Source: Bacteroidetes Order II. bacterium
GTDB taxonomy: Bacteria > Bacteroidota > Rhodothermia > Rhodothermales > UBA2364
Length of the DNA stretch: 64,000 bases
Reading direction: 5' to 3'
Assembly (NCBI GenBank): GCA_016788705.1
Contig: JAEUSQ010000007.1
Span: 62,001-126,000, forward strand
This document shows, one piece after another, positions 61,653 to 64,000 of this stretch. The notes under the pieces were generated by a model. It searched no databases. It was not told the DNA's origin and saw nothing but the letters and a program-made list of their open reading frames with translations. The position numbers and the translations under genes were made by a program. Position 1 is the first letter of the stretch; every line of letters begins with the position of its first letter.

Positions 61653-64000
61653 ATGATCCTTGGTCTGGTCTTCCTAATGACCCCAGTTCTGTTATGGAGT
61701 CAACAACAAACGCCTTCCCGTTCCTTGGCGGATGCACTTCGCGTCCTCCGCTCCAAAACTGGTTTAGATCTGGTTTTTTCGACCGGATTACTGGCGGGCA
61801 AAAGTACTGCATGTCAGATTGAAGGGCTTTCACCGGAGAGTGCGCTTCGTTGTATTCTGCAAGGAACGGGTCTTGTTGCAAAAAGCACGGGTTCCGCCCG
61901 ACAGTGGGTGATTGTGCCAGCTCCGATTCCTCCACCCGTTCAACCGCTTCCTCAACTTGCAGTCCCGCCTCAATATGAAGCCAACGGAACGGTTCGGGAT
62001 GCCTTTACAGGGGAAACACTGATGGGTGCGAGTATCATAATCGAACCAGCGCAACGTGGCACAACGACTGATCGGGAGGGGCGGTTTAAAATTAATCAGA
62101 TTACCAATAAAAATATCGGATTGCGGGCGTCTTATGTGGGTTATGAGCCAGTCATTCTTGAGGTTCATCTAACCGGAAAACCCATAGACATCAGGCTGTC
62201 CCCATCCAATACTTCTTTGGCCCAACTTGTGGTGGATGGACACCGGGCGGAAGGGCTTTCGGAAAATGCCACTCCCGGTGTCTTGACCCTCTCGTCGCGT
62301 CAGTTGGAGCAAGCTGGCGCTTTCCGTGGACAAGAGGATTTGTTTCAGGTGTTGGACGGATTAGCCAGTGTAGGGCGTTCATCTGAGGTAAATGGGGATC
62401 TGGTTGTACGGGGGGCAGATGAGGGGCAGGTCCGGTATGTGGTGGATGATATTCCCCTTTTTACACCGGGCCGTACTTTTGGTGGTTTTTCCACCCCGCA
62501 AACCGATTTGTTGCAAGGCGTTACGCTCTATAGAGGATTGATTCCTGCCGAATTTGGTGGGCGTTTAGCTTCCGTGTTAACCACCAGCCTTAAAGATGGG
62601 ATGGGTAACAAGCCATCTTATTCGGTGGGATTAAGCCAGAGCAGTGGCCGTATAAGTGCAGAATTACCCCTTTCGGCTCGCTTATCTGGTATGTTGGCAC
62701 TTCGGCACTCGGTTCAGGACGTATTGCGTCAACAGCAAACCCTATACATCCAACAAAAAAACCGATTGCAAAATATTTCCGCCCAATATGGCTATGGAGA
62801 TGCCACCGCAAAGCTTACCTTCCGACCGTCTCGGTATCATCAGGTATCAATCAACCTCTATCAAGGTTCTGATGCACTGTTGGCGGAAGGAAATGAGTCA
62901 CTTTTTCCACAGCTAAAGAAAAATCCCGAATATGCCACAGGGTTTAGTGCAGGCTTGACGTATGGGTGGCGGAGCCATCAGGCTGGTGTCCGCTATCAGT
63001 TTTTACCTTCCAACCAAATCATTCTTTCTGCTGCCTTGTATCATTCTGGTTATAAAATGACGGAGATGAACAGAGTAGGGGTGGTTACAACAACCGGAAG
63101 TGCAGTAGAGGCGTTTCAGTATTTTCAGCGGGCATCATACGAAAACAAACAGTCCGAGGCGGGGATCAAGGTACGGGCGGATGTACAGCATGGGCGTCAT
63201 ACGGCAAGGGTTGGGGTGGCGTTGATCCGGCACGAGTTGGGAAGTGTATTACAAGGTATGCCTAACAATACAGGGGCTGTAACAAATGGCTCACCTCAAG
63301 GGGGGGGCATGCCCGGAGCGTCCAAAGAACAACCACTTTTTGCAGCCAATAAAGAGCTATCGCCCTATCAGACGGCCCAACAGGCCACAGAGACCTTTGT
63401 TTTTGCCGAAGAGGTGTGGCAGTTGGGACGTTTGCAAGTAACACCTGCTGTTCGGTTAGGGGCTTTTGATCGCCATACTTTTTTTTCTCCTCAACTAGCT
63501 GCTAAATTATCTCCTACCGAAAACCTAGCACTAAAGGCGGGAATCGGCGCACAAGCCCAGCATTTGCATACCCTACGAGACCGACTTGGGTGCGCCTATA
63601 GTGTAGAGTCAGGAGCATGTACCAACCTTGGGCGCTTGTTTATAAGACCCAGTCATGGCCGTCAGGCCAACGCTGGTGCCGACTGGATGCTACGCCCCGC
63701 CCTTCGGTTAGAGATAGAGGCTTATTGGCGAAAGTCAGACAATTTGCTCATCGCCGATCGACCTTACAGGGTACGGGACGGCTTGGAAGAACCCCTGATT
63801 GAAGCTGGTCAGCAGGTGGAAAGATATATTCCCGGACAAAATCTGGCCTTTGGTCTGGAATCAACGGGATATTGGAATTTGAACAACCATTATTCAGCCA
63901 CCTTTGGCTATGTGTATGGACGTTCCTATTATCAATTTCAAGAGGGGAACCAGACGCTGGCAATTCCTGCCCGTTATGATGCCCCGCATAGTACTTATGC
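61653..64000 (+). CDS. TonB-dependent receptor with STN signalling domain (incomplete at the window edge)
   Basis: The frame starts at ATG 61653 (MILGLVFLMTPVLLWSQ, signal peptide) and stays open for 782 codons to the window end. It has an STN domain (about 20-90, SLADALRVLRSKTGLDLVF), a carboxypeptidase-regulatory-like domain (about 105-185, GTVRDAFTGETLMGASIII), a plug (RGQEDLFQVLDGLASVGRSSEV, RGADEGQVRYVVDDIPLF) and the start of the barrel. With the sigma and FecR upstream it forms a trans-envelope uptake and signalling set. The substrate could be an iron complex or a carbohydrate; this is not decided by the sequence. Confidence 0.93.
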   Translation, partial: MILGLVFLMTPVLLWSQQQTPSRSLADALRVLRSKTGLDLVFSTGLLAGKSTACQIEGLSPESALRCILQGTGLVAKSTGSARQWVIVPAPIPPPVQPLPQLAVPPQYEANGTVRDAFTGETLMGASIIIEPAQRGTTTDREGRFKINQITNKNIGLRASYVGYEPVILEVHLTGKPIDIRLSPSNTSLAQLVVDGHRAEGLSENATPGVLTLSSRQLEQAGAFRGQEDLFQVLDGLASVGRSSEVNGDLVVRGADEGQVRYVVDDIPLFTPGRTFGGFSTPQTDLLQGVTLYRGLIPAEFGGRLASVLTTSLKDGMGNKPSYSVGLSQSSGRISAELPLSARLSGMLALRHSVQDVLRQQQTLYIQQKNRLQNISAQYGYGDATAKLTFRPSRYHQVSINLYQGSDALLAEGNESLFPQLKKNPEYATGFSAGLTYGWRSHQAGVRYQFLPSNQIILSAALYHSGYKMTEMNRVGVVTTTGSAVEAFQYFQRASYENKQSEAGIKVRADVQHGRHTARVGVALIRHELGSVLQGMPNNTGAVTNGSPQGGGMPGASKEQPLFAANKELSPYQTAQQATETFVFAEEVWQLGRLQVTPAVRLGAFDRHTFFSPQLAAKLSPTENLALKAGIGAQAQHLHTLRDRLGCAYSVESGACTNLGRLFIRPSHGRQANAGADWMLRPALRLEIEAYWRKSDNLLIADRPYRVRDGLEEPLIEAGQQVERYIPGQNLAFGLESTGYWNLNNHYSATFGYVYGRSYYQFQEGNQTLAIPARYDAPHSTY

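Noticed and set aside
1-64000. CRISPR arrays, rRNA, tRNA, IS elements or integrase genes
   Set aside because: I looked for repeat-spacer patterns, tRNA T-loops outside tmRNA, and transposase or integrase motifs and saw none.

Overview
The window looks like a chromosomal stretch of a Bacteroidota-type bacterium in the wide sense, perhaps Rhodothermota or Balneolota. The evidence is a short primary sigma factor that begins with the typical Bacteroidota N-terminus, a secreted nuclease with a type IX secretion (T9SS) C-terminal sorting domain, DUF4296- and DUF4290-like small proteins, many lipoproteins, an ECF sigma / FecR / STN-TonB receptor set, and few clear Shine-Dalgarno sites. I see no rRNA, tRNA, CRISPR array, insertion sequence or integrase. 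The one clear RNA gene is tmRNA.

Layout. 1-6974: a lipoprotein phosphodiesterase, yebC-GNAT-ruvC, threonine dehydratase (ilvA), an ATP-grasp ligase and an SDR. 6990-11386: a leftward iron/heme operon (porin, imelysin, heme oxygenase, di-heme DUF1111 protein) with inverted repeats upstream. 11546-22697: two NTF2-like lipoproteins, PhzF, threonine synthase, a stand-alone E2-like acyltransferase, a P450, an SbcC/Rad50-like ATPase, CvpA and an orphan ParA. 22974-27129: sufB-PPOX-sufC-sufD. 27632-36980: thioesterase, rpoD, folP, SIMPL protein, sulfatase, fucosidase, trpA and an AraC regulator. 37205-40424: aldehyde dehydrogenase, DUF779 and rsmB.

40523-42930 is the most unusual part. A two-gene cassette encodes a small partner protein and a caspase-like protease fused to a formylglycine-generating-enzyme-like (C-type-lectin fold) domain. 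The last 40 codons of the fusion look like the variable region of a diversity-generating retroelement (DGR): the codons at the usual hypervariable positions nearly all end in C or T and can be derived from AAC/AAT by changing only adenines. The reverse transcriptase and template repeat are not in the window. The cassette lies between imperfect direct repeats rich in hairpins, so it may have arrived as a unit.

43015-50260: a peptidoglycan amidase, a T9SS-exported endonuclease, a copper-linked MbnP/MbnH cluster with a Cys-motif protein upstream and a His-rich protein downstream, and aquaporin. 50261-50924 holds decayed or uncertain sequence and hairpins. 50925-56929: a VOC protein, lipoproteins, an AlbA_2-domain protein, tmRNA and several envelope proteins. 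57108-64000: a second PLP dehydratase, a UbiA prenyltransferase, a sulfite-oxidase-fold Moco protein, and an ECF sigma factor, FecR anti-sigma and TonB receptor set that runs off the right edge.

Metal handling recurs (heme/iron operon, Fe-S assembly, copper-linked MbnPH, TonB receptor with FecR control), as does envelope remodelling. The caspase/lectin cassette is the best candidate for a conflict or self/non-self recognition system. All calls are from reading the sequence; no database search was run.
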